DNA from: an uncultured Candidatus Competibacteraceae bacterium
Lineage (GTDB): Bacteria > Pseudomonadota > Gammaproteobacteria > Competibacterales > Competibacteraceae
DNA length: 27,305 bases
Assembly (NCBI GenBank): GCA_937960715.1
Contig: CALGOO010000170.1
Span: 1 to 27,305, forward strand
Reading direction: 5' to 3'
The notes under the pieces were generated by a model, which searched no databases, was not told the DNA's origin, and saw nothing but the letters and a program-made list of their open reading frames with translations. Positions 7,898-14,066 of this stretch are shown piece after piece. A program made the position numbers and the translations under genes. Within the stretch, counting starts at the first letter, position 1. Every line of letters starts with the position of its first letter.

Positions 7898-8487
7898 GCG
7901 CGCCACCACCACAGGCGATATCCCAGAAGCGCGCCCAATATCCCGCCGTACAGCAACGGCTCGGTCAGGTCGGCCTTGACCAGCCACAGATAGTGCAGCA
8001 CACCGAGCACGCCGATGAGATAAACCAGGCGGTGCAACCGCTGCCAGTTGCGTCCCAGCCGCCGGATCATCCCGTGGGTGGAAGTGACCGCCAGCGGGAT
8101 CAATAGCAGCCAGCCGGTGAATCCCACCGTGATGTAGGGCCGCTTGGCGATGTCCGCCACGATGGCGCCCCAATCGAAAAACTGGTCGAACACCAGATAC
8201 ACGCCAAGATGCAGGCAAACATAGAAAAAGGCGAACAGGCCCAGCATCCGCCGAAATTTTAGCAACCCGTTCCAGCCGGTCAGCCGCCGCAGCGGCGTCA
8301 CCGCCAGGGTTAGCAGGAGGAAGCGCAGACTCCAGTCGCCGGTGCGATGGCTGAGGGTTTCGACCGGATTGGCGCCCAACTGGCCTTGCCAGCCCAGCCA
8401 GATGATCCAGGCCAGCGGCAGCAGGCTGGCGGCGAACACCAGCGGTTTGCTGAGTAGTGGAAGCGAGCGATGCGGTCCAGGTGTCAT
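7864..8487 (-). CDS. msrQ: MsrQ, haem-binding membrane subunit of the MsrPQ methionine sulfoxide reductase
   Basis: This is a 207-residue integral membrane protein of the ferric-reductase-like (YedZ) family. It passes electrons from the respiratory chain to the periplasmic molybdoenzyme MsrP, which repairs oxidised methionines. Segments visible include an N-terminal helix (KPLVFAASLLPLAWIIWLG), GANPVETLSHRTGDWSLRFLLLTLAVTPLRR, RRMLGLFAFFYVCLHLGVYL and HRLVYLIGVLGVLHYLWLVK. The His residues in CLHLG and LHYLW are probable haem ligands. ATG 8487 is the first sensible start, since no in-frame alternative lies just upstream, although the SD is weak. msrP, normally the adjacent partner gene, is not in this window. 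Transcription from the upstream minus-strand promoters would have to read through two terminators to reach this gene. Confidence 0.92.
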   Translation of the reverse strand: MTPGPHRSLPLLSKPLVFAASLLPLAWIIWLGWQGQLGANPVETLSHRTGDWSLRFLLLTLAVTPLRRLTGWNGLLKFRRMLGLFAFFYVCLHLGVYLVFDQFFDWGAIVADIAKRPYITVGFTGWLLLIPLAVTSTHGMIRRLGRNWQRLHRLVYLIGVLGVLHYLWLVKADLTEPLLYGGILGALLGYRLWWWRAHSATINRSTR

Positions 8488-8587
8488 TGGCGTTGGGATA
8501 ATGGCTTGGGAAGAGGGGGCAATGCGTCTGGTATCGGAGCCTTTCTGGCTGGAAAGTTCCCGGCGCCAATCCCGCTCGTGAGGGCAT

Positions 8588-8615
8588 AAAAAAAGCCGGG
8601 GTTCGAGACCCCGGC
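8588..8615 (-). terminator. Intrinsic terminator of candidate RNA B
   Basis: On the minus strand an 8-bp perfect stem (GCCGGGGT/ACCCCGGC, arms 8608-8615 and 8595-8602, 5-nt loop) is followed by seven uridines (8594 to 8588). Confidence 0.88.
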
Positions 8616-8666
8616 CAATAACCACCAAAGGAAGGTTAGAGAAGAACAACATCCGAACGATGTCTG
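8588..8666 (-). ncRNA. Candidate small RNA B (downstream sibling of a tandem pair)
   Basis: This is a predicted transcript of about 79 nucleotides between a promoter-like sequence (8673-8702) and a strong intrinsic terminator (8588-8615). Its 5' part can form ACATC-GTTCG-GATGT. The central part forms a small hairpin AACC-UUCCUUUGGU-GGUU (8637 to 8620), exposing a pyrimidine-rich loop complementary to Shine-Dalgarno sequences (AAAGGAA). The same hairpin, with the same 10-nt loop length, occurs in candidate RNA A. No open frame with an SD is present. Alternatively the unit is a transcription attenuator in the msrQ leader. Confidence 0.55.
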
Positions 8667-8672
8667 AGGCAT

Positions 8673-8702
8673 AAAATAAACGGATTTGCTGCGGTGCGTC
8701 AA
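8673..8702 (-). promoter_or_regulatory. Sigma70-like promoter of candidate RNA B
   Basis: On the minus strand TTGACG (8702-8697) is separated by 18 bases from TATTTT (8678-8673). The upstream side AAAATTACTTGACGCA matches the promoter of candidate RNA A at 15 of 16 positions, suggesting a tandem duplication. The -10 is weaker than that of RNA A. Confidence 0.55.
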
Positions 8703-8722
8703 GTAATTTTTTGCAGCGCAAC

Positions 8723-8753
8723 AAAAAAGCCGAGACGATTTGACTGTCTCGGC
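8723..8753 (-). terminator. Intrinsic terminator of candidate RNA A
   Basis: On the minus strand an 8-bp perfect stem (GCCGAGAC/GTCTCGGC, arms 8746-8753 and 8729-8736, 9-nt loop) is followed by six uridines (8728 to 8723). Confidence 0.88.
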
Positions 8754-8836
8754 AAAGAACCACCAAAGGAGGATTGCTTCAATCCGCATCCACCCATGAG
8801 GACGGGTGAACCGACTGGCATTCACTAGGAATGCTG
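8723..8836 (-). ncRNA. Candidate small RNA A (upstream sibling of a tandem pair)
   Basis: This is a predicted transcript of about 114 nucleotides, from just after a near-consensus promoter (8843-8871) to an intrinsic terminator (8723-8753). Two hairpins precede the terminator: CACCC-GUCCUCAU-GGGUG (8808 to 8791) and AAUC-CUCCUUUGGU-GGUU (8775 to 8758). Both loops contain CUCC/UCCU-type anti-Shine-Dalgarno sequence. Relative to candidate RNA B the second hairpin keeps its stem by replacing C-G with U-G and keeps the loop length. These are features of trans-acting riboregulators with C/U-rich loops. The product, targets and expression are unproven. An attenuator in the msrQ leader is the alternative. 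Confidence 0.6.
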
Positions 8837-8842
8837 CATTGC

Positions 8843-8871
8843 AGTATAAAGATCGTATTGCACTGCGTCAA
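8843..8871 (-). promoter_or_regulatory. Near-consensus sigma70 promoter of candidate RNA A
   Basis: On the minus strand TTGACG (8871-8866) and TATACT (8848-8843) are separated by exactly 17 bases. Five of six bases match consensus in each box. The expected start is near 8836. No protein gene begins downstream within the terminated unit. Confidence 0.8.
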
Positions 8872-8980
8872 GCAATTTTGAGAATTGTACGCATAAGACG
8901 GACAATAGGTTATGCGGGCAGGTTGTTAAGCGGCGCCCCAAACCGTAATGTAAGCATTCAGCCCCCTCGTCCCACACGGC

Positions 8981-9007
8981 GATGGGTTGAGCGTAGCGAA
9001 ACCCATC
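8981..9007. repeat. REP-like hairpin
   Basis: GATGGGTT (8981-8988) and AACCCATC (9000-9007) form an 8-bp perfect stem around GAGCGTAGCGA. Hairpins with GATGGGTT and a GCGTAGCG-type core are a common dispersed repeat in gammaproteobacterial genomes. Only one copy is seen in this window. Confidence 0.5.
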
Positions 9008-9084
9008 AATACAGGATGAAGCCACCAAGGGATCTGAACGGTTACCCCGTAATAAACCCAATTTGAAGGGTCTTGGCGCCGACT

Positions 9085-10104
9085 TTAGGTCGTTTCGCCA
9101 CCATGTCGCAACACGATCTTGCCCAGTTGTTCGGCCGCCAGCAATCGCTGGTGGGCGACGATCGCTTCGTCGAGCGCGAACACCCGATCCAGGGCAGGCT
9201 CGATCCGGTGAGCGTCGACGAAGCGCAGCATGGCCGCGAATTCATCCGGTGAACCCATGGTGGAACCGACGATGCGCGCCTGTCGGAAGAACAACTTGGC
9301 CATCTCCAGTCCGGTGGGCGGGTTGCCGGCGGTCGCGCCGTAGATCACCAACCGGCCGGCCGGCTTGAGCACCGAAAAGCAGCCTTTGAAGGCCGGACCG
9401 CCGGTGCCATCGATGACCACGTCCACGCCGCCGGTCATTTTGGCCAGTTGCTTGTCCCAGTCACCCGCCCGATAGTTGACGCCACCCGCCGCCCCCATTT
9501 GCCGGGCTTGTTCCAGCTTGGCTTCATCGCCGCTGGTCACGAACACCCGTGCGCCCAGCGCCACCGCCCACTTCAAGGCGAAGGTGGCCACGCCGCCGCC
9601 GATGCCGGTGACCAGCACGGTTTCTCCGGCTTGCGCCGCCCCTTGCGTCATCAGCGCCCGCCAGGAGGTCAGACCGGCCAGCGGGATGGCGGCGGCCTGT
9701 TCCCAGCTCAGAAACGCCGGCTTGGGAAACACATGGCCGACGGGAACGCAAATGTATTCGGCGAAAGTGCCGGGGTCCGGCATCCCCAGCACGCGAAAAG
9801 TGGGACCGGGAAAGCGCGGGTCCGGGCCCCAGTCGTAGGCGGGATAAATCACCACCTCCCGCCCCAGGCAGTCCGCCGGCGCTTCGGGACCAAGCTTGTC
9901 CACCACCCCGGCGCCATCCGAACCGGTGGTGCAGGGCAGCCGGATAGCCGGATACTGGCCGAGCGTGATCCAGACATCGCGGCGGTTGAGCGCCGAAGCG
10001 CGCAGGCGCACCCGAACCTGGCCCGGACCCGGTTCCGGGGTGGCGACATCGCCGATGCGCAATTGTTCGGGACCACCGAGTTGATCGAGGATGACGGCTT
10101 TCAT
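9085..10104 (-). CDS. MDR-family quinone oxidoreductase-like NAD(P)H-dependent dehydrogenase
   Basis: This 339-residue protein of the medium-chain dehydrogenase/reductase superfamily starts MKAVILDQLGGPEQL. It has a GroES-like fold up to about residue 120 and a Rossmann domain with TVLVTGIGGGVATFALKWA around residue 165. The usual zinc-ligand cysteine of alcohol dehydrogenases (C-H-S/T-D after the first strand) is replaced by LNRRDVW, and the four-cysteine structural zinc lobe is missing. It therefore fits the zinc-independent quinone oxidoreductase (QOR) branch. The substrate is unknown. The ATG at 10104 is preceded by AAGGAG at good distance. The gene lies 17 bases after hypC on the same strand and is probably co-transcribed with hypB-hypF-hypC, although a role in hydrogenase maturation is not known for this family. 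Confidence 0.88.
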   Translation of the reverse strand: MKAVILDQLGGPEQLRIGDVATPEPGPGQVRVRLRASALNRRDVWITLGQYPAIRLPCTTGSDGAGVVDKLGPEAPADCLGREVVIYPAYDWGPDPRFPGPTFRVLGMPDPGTFAEYICVPVGHVFPKPAFLSWEQAAAIPLAGLTSWRALMTQGAAQAGETVLVTGIGGGVATFALKWAVALGARVFVTSGDEAKLEQARQMGAAGGVNYRAGDWDKQLAKMTGGVDVVIDGTGGPAFKGCFSVLKPAGRLVIYGATAGNPPTGLEMAKLFFRQARIVGSTMGSPDEFAAMLRFVDAHRIEPALDRVFALDEAIVAHQRLLAAEQLGKIVLRHGGETT

Positions 10105-10121
10105 GAAATCAACTCCTTAAT

Positions 10122-10376
10122 TCAGAAGGATTTAATGGCTGGATCTGGCGTCTCGGCCGCGCTGGTCGCCAATTCGGCGAACAGACGCAGGGTGGCCTCG
10201 GCTTCGGCCACGTTCAAGCGTTCAAGCGCGTAGCCGACATGGACGATAACGTAATCGCCCACCGCCACCTCGTCCAGCAGGGCGGTGGAGATGGACTTGC
10301 GGATGCCGCCCAATTCCACCACGGCGGTTTCGGTATCCGGCGTTTCGATGACTTGCGCGGGGATGGCGAGACACAT
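10122..10376 (-). CDS. hypC: HypC/HupF family [NiFe]-hydrogenase maturation chaperone
   Basis: This is an 84-residue protein beginning MCLAIPAQVIE. Cys2, exposed after removal of the initiator Met, is the family's essential residue. The conserved GDYVIVHVGYALERL follows. HypC works with HypD to carry and assemble the Fe(CN)2CO group of the [NiFe] site and then chaperones the hydrogenase large subunit. The start is fixed by the MCLAIP motif. The same frame is open much further upstream, but that part lies antisense/out-of-frame to hypF and is not coding. The gene follows hypF at a gap of 29 bases. Confidence 0.95.
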   Translation of the reverse strand: MCLAIPAQVIETPDTETAVVELGGIRKSISTALLDEVAVGDYVIVHVGYALERLNVAEAEATLRLFAELATSAAETPDPAIKSF

Positions 10377-10405
10377 GGTTAAGAACCTCGGGTCGGGGGA
10401 TAGCT

Positions 10406-12739
10406 TCAGACGGAAACCTGCATCGCGACCCACGCCTGCCCCAGGCTGAGGCCGCCATCGTTCGGCGGCGCCTGATGAGCCTCGTGGACGCGCAGGTGGT
10501 TTCGTTCCAGCCCATCGCGTGCCTGAACGCTCAGCGGACGATTGAGGAAACAGCCGCCGCCCAGGGCGATGTCGGTCACCGCTTCTCGCCGCGCGGCGCG
10601 CGTGACCCAGTCCGCCAGGGCCAACGCCAGTGTGGCGTGAAATCGGGCCGCGCCCAGCGCGGGTTCGATGGCCTGATCGGCCAGCCAGGCCAGCAGTGGC
10701 AGCAGATCGAGTTGGCCACTTTCGGTCAAATGATAGCCGTCGGCGAGCGGCGCGGCGGGACCGTGGGTTGCGGCGAGCGCTTCCAGCTCCATGGCCGCCT
10801 GACCTTCGTAATCGCTGATCCGGCGCACGTCCAGAAGGGCGGCGGCGGCATCGAACAGCCGCCCGGCGCTGCTGGTGAGGGGGCAATGGGTCTCGTCCCC
10901 CCGTTCCAGCAGGCGGTGAACCGGCTCCGCCAGCGGTCCGGGCCAGCGGCGCGGGATTTCGTCGCCCCGACCCAGCGCATGCAATACAGCAGCGGCCATG
11001 CGCCACGGTTCGCGGGCGGCGCGGTCGCCACCGGGCAGGGGCAATGGCCGCAGGGAACCGAGACGCCGGTAGCGCGCGCCGTCCACCCACAGCAATTCCC
11101 CGCCCCAGTGACCTCCGTCGTCGCCCAGACCCACCCCGTCCAGCGCCAGCCCCAGCAGCGGCCGGTTCAGGTTTTGCTCGGCGACGACGGCGGCAATATG
11201 GGCGTGGTGGTGCTGCACGGTCACGCAGGGCAGACTCCGTTCGGCGGCGAACGCGGCGGCGAAGCGGCTGCTGTAAAAGTCCGGATGGCGGTCGCGGGCC
11301 ACTCGCTCCGGCGCGATGCGCAGGGTATCCAGCAGCCGTTCGACCGTTTCCTCCAGGGCCTGGCAGGCAGCGGCATGGTCGAGGTCGCCGATGTGCGGTG
11401 ACAGATACGCCTGGGCGTCGCGGGTCAGACAGATCGTGTTCTTCAGCCAGCCGCCGCAGGCCAGCACCGGCGGACCGGCGGCGGGCAGGGCGATGCGGCG
11501 TGGAACGTCGCCGCGCGCGCGGCGCACGAACGCCGCACCGCTGGGGCGCCAGAACCGAACGCTGTCGTCGCAGCGGGCGACGATGGCCCGGTCGTGGGTA
11601 AGGAAGCCGTCGGCGATCCCGGCCAGCCGGGCGAAGGCTTCCTCGTCATCAATGACCAGGGGTTCACCGCCAGGGTTGGCGCTGGTCATCACCAGCAACA
11701 GCGGCCAGGGCCGTGTCAGCCAGTCGCCACCGTCGGGTCGACCGGCGGCCTGGTGAAACAGCAGGTAATGCAGTGGCGTGTAAGGCAGCATCACGCCGAG
11801 CCGATCCATGCCGGGCGCGACCCCGGCCAGCGCGGCAGCCACGCCCGCCCGTTGGCGCAACAGCACGATGGGCCGTTCCGGCGCTTCCAGCAGTTGTTGT
11901 TCGTGCTCGTTGCATTCGACCCATGGCGCCAGCGAGGCCAGATTGGCGGCCATTACCGCGAACGGCTTGGCCTCACGCTGCTTGCGCTGGCGCAATCGGG
12001 CGACTGCGGCGGCGTTGTGGGCGTCGCAAGCCAGATGGAACCCGCCCAACCCCTTGATGGCCACAATCGCCCCGTCTTGCAATCGCTCCAGCGTGGCGGC
12101 GACGGCGTCGGCGACGGTTATGGGGTTTCCCTGGGCGTCGCGCAGACTCAGGCGCGGCCCGCACACCGGACAGGCCACCGGCTGGGCGTGAAAGCGGCGG
12201 TCGGCGGGATCGTGGTATTCACGCGCGCAGTCCGGGCAGAGCGGGAAGCCGGCCATGCTGGTGTTGGGCCGGTCGTAGGGCAGGGCGCGAGTGATGGTGT
12301 AGCGCGGGCCGCAGTGGGTGCAGTTGACGAAGGGGTAGCGATAACGACGGTCGGCGGGATCGAACAACTCGGCCAGGCAAGCGGCGCAAACCGCGACATC
12401 AGGGGTGATTTCCGCCAGCACCGGGCCGGCGTGACTGGCGTGAATGTGGAAATTTTCTGGCCCAACGCGCGCCGACAGAGTCATGGTTTGCAATTCGTCG
12501 ATCCGGGCCAGCGGCGGCGGTTGGCGTAGCGCGGTCAGAAACCGTTCCAATGCCGTCGCCGGTCCCTGCGCCTCGATGGCGACTCCAGCGGCGTCGTTGC
12601 GCACCCAGCCGCCCAATCTCAAGTCGTGGGCCAGCCGGTAAACGAATGGCCGGAACCCGACCCCCTGGACTTGACCGCGAATGTGGATCGCCAGTCGACT
12701 GGTCGGTTCGACGGCAACGTCGGGGATGGGCTCCGCCAT
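10406..12739 (-). CDS. hypF: Carbamoyltransferase HypF
   Basis: HypF converts carbamoyl phosphate to the thiocarbamate on HypE that supplies cyanide ligands for the [NiFe] centre. The 777 residues show the full domain order. An acylphosphatase domain carries GQVQGVGFRPFVYRLA (about 22-37). Two zinc motifs of type CX2C-X18-CX2C follow (first at C118, C121 with CTHC; second CPDC...CPVC). A YrdC-like domain carries AIKGLGGFHLACDA. The C-terminal Kae1-like carbamoyltransferase carries VQHHHAHIAAV and GLALDGVGLGDDG, with GGGCFLN near the end. All key motifs are intact. ATG 12739 lies 19 bases after the hypB stop, with GGAAG before it. It belongs to the hypB-hypF-hypC run. No hydrogenase structural genes are in the window. 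Confidence 0.97.
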   Translation of the reverse strand: MAEPIPDVAVEPTSRLAIHIRGQVQGVGFRPFVYRLAHDLRLGGWVRNDAAGVAIEAQGPATALERFLTALRQPPPLARIDELQTMTLSARVGPENFHIHASHAGPVLAEITPDVAVCAACLAELFDPADRRYRYPFVNCTHCGPRYTITRALPYDRPNTSMAGFPLCPDCAREYHDPADRRFHAQPVACPVCGPRLSLRDAQGNPITVADAVAATLERLQDGAIVAIKGLGGFHLACDAHNAAAVARLRQRKQREAKPFAVMAANLASLAPWVECNEHEQQLLEAPERPIVLLRQRAGVAAALAGVAPGMDRLGVMLPYTPLHYLLFHQAAGRPDGGDWLTRPWPLLLVMTSANPGGEPLVIDDEEAFARLAGIADGFLTHDRAIVARCDDSVRFWRPSGAAFVRRARGDVPRRIALPAAGPPVLACGGWLKNTICLTRDAQAYLSPHIGDLDHAAACQALEETVERLLDTLRIAPERVARDRHPDFYSSRFAAAFAAERSLPCVTVQHHHAHIAAVVAEQNLNRPLLGLALDGVGLGDDGGHWGGELLWVDGARYRRLGSLRPLPLPGGDRAAREPWRMAAAVLHALGRGDEIPRRWPGPLAEPVHRLLERGDETHCPLTSSAGRLFDAAAALLDVRRISDYEGQAAMELEALAATHGPAAPLADGYHLTESGQLDLLPLLAWLADQAIEPALGAARFHATLALALADWVTRAARREAVTDIALGGGCFLNRPLSVQARDGLERNHLRVHEAHQAPPNDGGLSLGQAWVAMQVSV

Positions 12740-12758
12740 TACGCTTCCGTTCAGCCGC

Positions 12759-13652
12759 TCATGCTTCCAGCCGGGCGCGGGCCTCGACCAATCGGTCCTC
12801 CAAGCGCTCCACCTGCCGTCGCAGCACCGCGCGCCGTTCGACCCGCAGCCAGTCCAGCCAGTCGGTCATGCCTGCCCCAGTGCGGGCCGACAGTTGCAGG
12901 ACGGCGAGATCGGGATTGGTGCGCCGGGCGTATTCCAGACATTGCTCCACGTCGAAATCCAGATGCGGCAGCAAGTCGATCTTGTTGAGCAGGAGCAGAT
13001 CGGCGGCGGCGAACATGTTCGGATATTTGAGCGGTTTGTCCTCGCCCTCGGTCACCGAGAGCACAACTACCTTATGCGCCTCGCCCAGGTCGAAACCGGC
13101 CGGGCACACTAGATTGCCGACGTTTTCGATGAACAGCACGCCGCCCTCGGACAGCGCCAGGGACTCGAAAGCATGGCCGATCATATGGGCATCGAGATGG
13201 CAGCCCTTGCCGGTATTGACCTGGATCGCCGGTACGCCAGTGGCGCGGAGACGGTCGGCGTCACGGCTGGTTTGCTGGTCGCCCTCGATTACCGCCAGCG
13301 GCATTTCCTCCCGCAGCGCCTCCAGGGTCCGCGCCAGCAGGCTGGTCTTGCCGGAACCGGGGCTGGACACCAGATTCAACGCCAGCAAGCCCCGCGTTTC
13401 GAACAGCCGCCGGTTGGCGTCGGCGAAGCCCTGGTTGTAGGCCAGCAGATCCTGTTCGAGCCGCAGCAACCGGGTGGAATCGGCGGCGGGCGCCTGGGCA
13501 AAGGCAGCAGAGGCGTGAATCCCGCCAGGGTCGCGTGGGTGAGCGTGAGCATGGCCGTCGCCATGAGGATGGGCGTGATCGTACCGATGTTCGGGGAACG
13601 GGTGTTCCTCGACGCGGATTTCTCCCTCACCACAACCACAGACGTTGCACAT
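12759..13652 (-). CDS. hypB: Hydrogenase nickel incorporation GTPase HypB
   Basis: HypB is the SIMIBI-class GTPase that, with HypA, inserts nickel into the hydrogenase large subunit. The 297-residue protein starts MCNVCGCGEGEI; this N-terminal CxxCGC motif binds nickel with high affinity. A histidine-rich stretch (about residues 19-45, with DHAHPHGDGHAHAHP) follows and probably stores or buffers nickel. The G domain has SSPGSGKTSLLART (P-loop), VIEGDQQTS, FIENVGNLVCP and LLNKIDLLPHLDF. ATG 13652 is preceded by AGGAGGAG; the frame stays open upstream, but the MCNVC motif settles the start. It is the first gene of the hypB-hypF-hypC run. hypA is absent from the window. Confidence 0.97.
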   Translation of the reverse strand: MCNVCGCGEGEIRVEEHPFPEHRYDHAHPHGDGHAHAHPRDPGGIHASAAFAQAPAADSTRLLRLEQDLLAYNQGFADANRRLFETRGLLALNLVSSPGSGKTSLLARTLEALREEMPLAVIEGDQQTSRDADRLRATGVPAIQVNTGKGCHLDAHMIGHAFESLALSEGGVLFIENVGNLVCPAGFDLGEAHKVVVLSVTEGEDKPLKYPNMFAAADLLLLNKIDLLPHLDFDVEQCLEYARRTNPDLAVLQLSARTGAGMTDWLDWLRVERRAVLRRQVERLEDRLVEARARLEA

Positions 13653-13792
13653 CGAAGACTCCTCCTGGCTTTCGGGGGCGCGGGCGCGTTGCATTTTAAG
13701 CATAGAACAGTCCAACGCCCGTGGCGACTCGCGATCAAGTCGGGCCAGGCTCTCCGGTCCCGCTGGCATCGCCCGCTTCGGAATGGCGCGCT

Positions 13793-13814
13793 GGTTCAAA
13801 TTGAACCGGTTCAA
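13793..13814. promoter_or_regulatory. Three alternating GGTTCAA half-sites upstream of hypB
   Basis: GGTTCAA (13793-13799), its complement TTGAACC (13801-13807) and GGTTCAA (13808-13814) lie in a row. They form two overlapping palindromes, including the perfect 14-bp TTGAACCGGTTCAA. The arrangement looks like a multi-site operator for a dimeric regulator. It is about 140 bases before the hypB start. The regulator is unknown. Confidence 0.45.
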
Positions 13815-13892
13815 CCGACCACTATGGACCGGACGACATTCGAAACCGGTTGCTTAAATGGCGAGAGAGAACTTATTTTTCTTATTTTTCAA

Positions 13893-13922
13893 TTAATAAC
13901 GTTATGGCATGTTGTTTGTAAA
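13893..13922 (-). promoter_or_regulatory. Possible promoter of the hyp run
   Basis: On the minus strand TTTACA (13922-13917) and TATTAA (13898-13893) are 18 bases apart in an AT-rich stretch. This would give hypB a long 5' untranslated region of roughly 230 bases containing the GGTTCAA cluster, so another promoter closer to hypB is possible. Confidence 0.35.
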
Positions 13923-14017
13923 GATTGTTGGGCAAGTCCAAGGGCGGTTTACCGTGAGGATCACCGAATTTTTTGGGCAATCGTGAATGGGGTCGGCGAA
14001 CGGAGGCGCGTGGATTG

Positions 14018-14056
14018 GGGGTGGGCGAACGCGGCGTTCGCTCCACCCCTTTTTTT
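14018..14056 (+). terminator. Strong intrinsic terminator reading in the plus direction
   Basis: GGGGTGG-G-CGAACG (14018-14031) pairs with CGTTCG-C-CCACCCC (14035-14049) with one bulged base, followed by seven T residues (14050-14056). The T-run lies on the plus-strand side, so it terminates a rightward transcript. In the leuA direction the hairpin has no U-tract after it. No plus-strand gene is annotated upstream of it. Confidence 0.75.
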
Positions 14057-14066
14057 CTGGCGCGCG

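Larger units (their letters stand above)
8488..9084. other. Gene-free 597-bp interval upstream of msrQ
   Basis: No convincing protein-coding gene is seen. The part from 8588 to 8871 contains two tandem minus-strand promoter/terminator units, listed separately. 8981-9007 contains a REP-like hairpin. The 100 bases 8488-8587 would be the 5' untranslated region of msrQ. In 8872-8980 and 9008-9084 I see nothing recognisable. Confidence 0.6.
13653..14066. other. 414-bp gene-free interval between hypB and leuA
   Basis: No protein-coding gene is supported. The interval holds a cluster of GGTTCAA half-sites (13793-13814), an AT-rich stretch (about 13850-13930) with a promoter-like sequence toward hypB, and a strong hairpin with a T-run reading in the plus direction (14018-14056). 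These are listed separately. Confidence 0.55.

Noticed and set aside
8596..8627. tRNA-like 3' end (CGGGG-TTCGAGA-CCCCG followed by CCACCA) as a tRNA remnant or attachment site
   Set aside because: No matching acceptor or anticodon arms are found upstream, the adjacent A-run makes it an intrinsic terminator on the minus strand, and the CCACCA block recurs beside a different terminator at 8758-8763.
10377..11090. Long upstream extension of the hypC frame
   Set aside because: It overlaps hypF in another frame and is Arg/Ala/Gly-rich without motifs; MCLAIP marks the real start at 10376.
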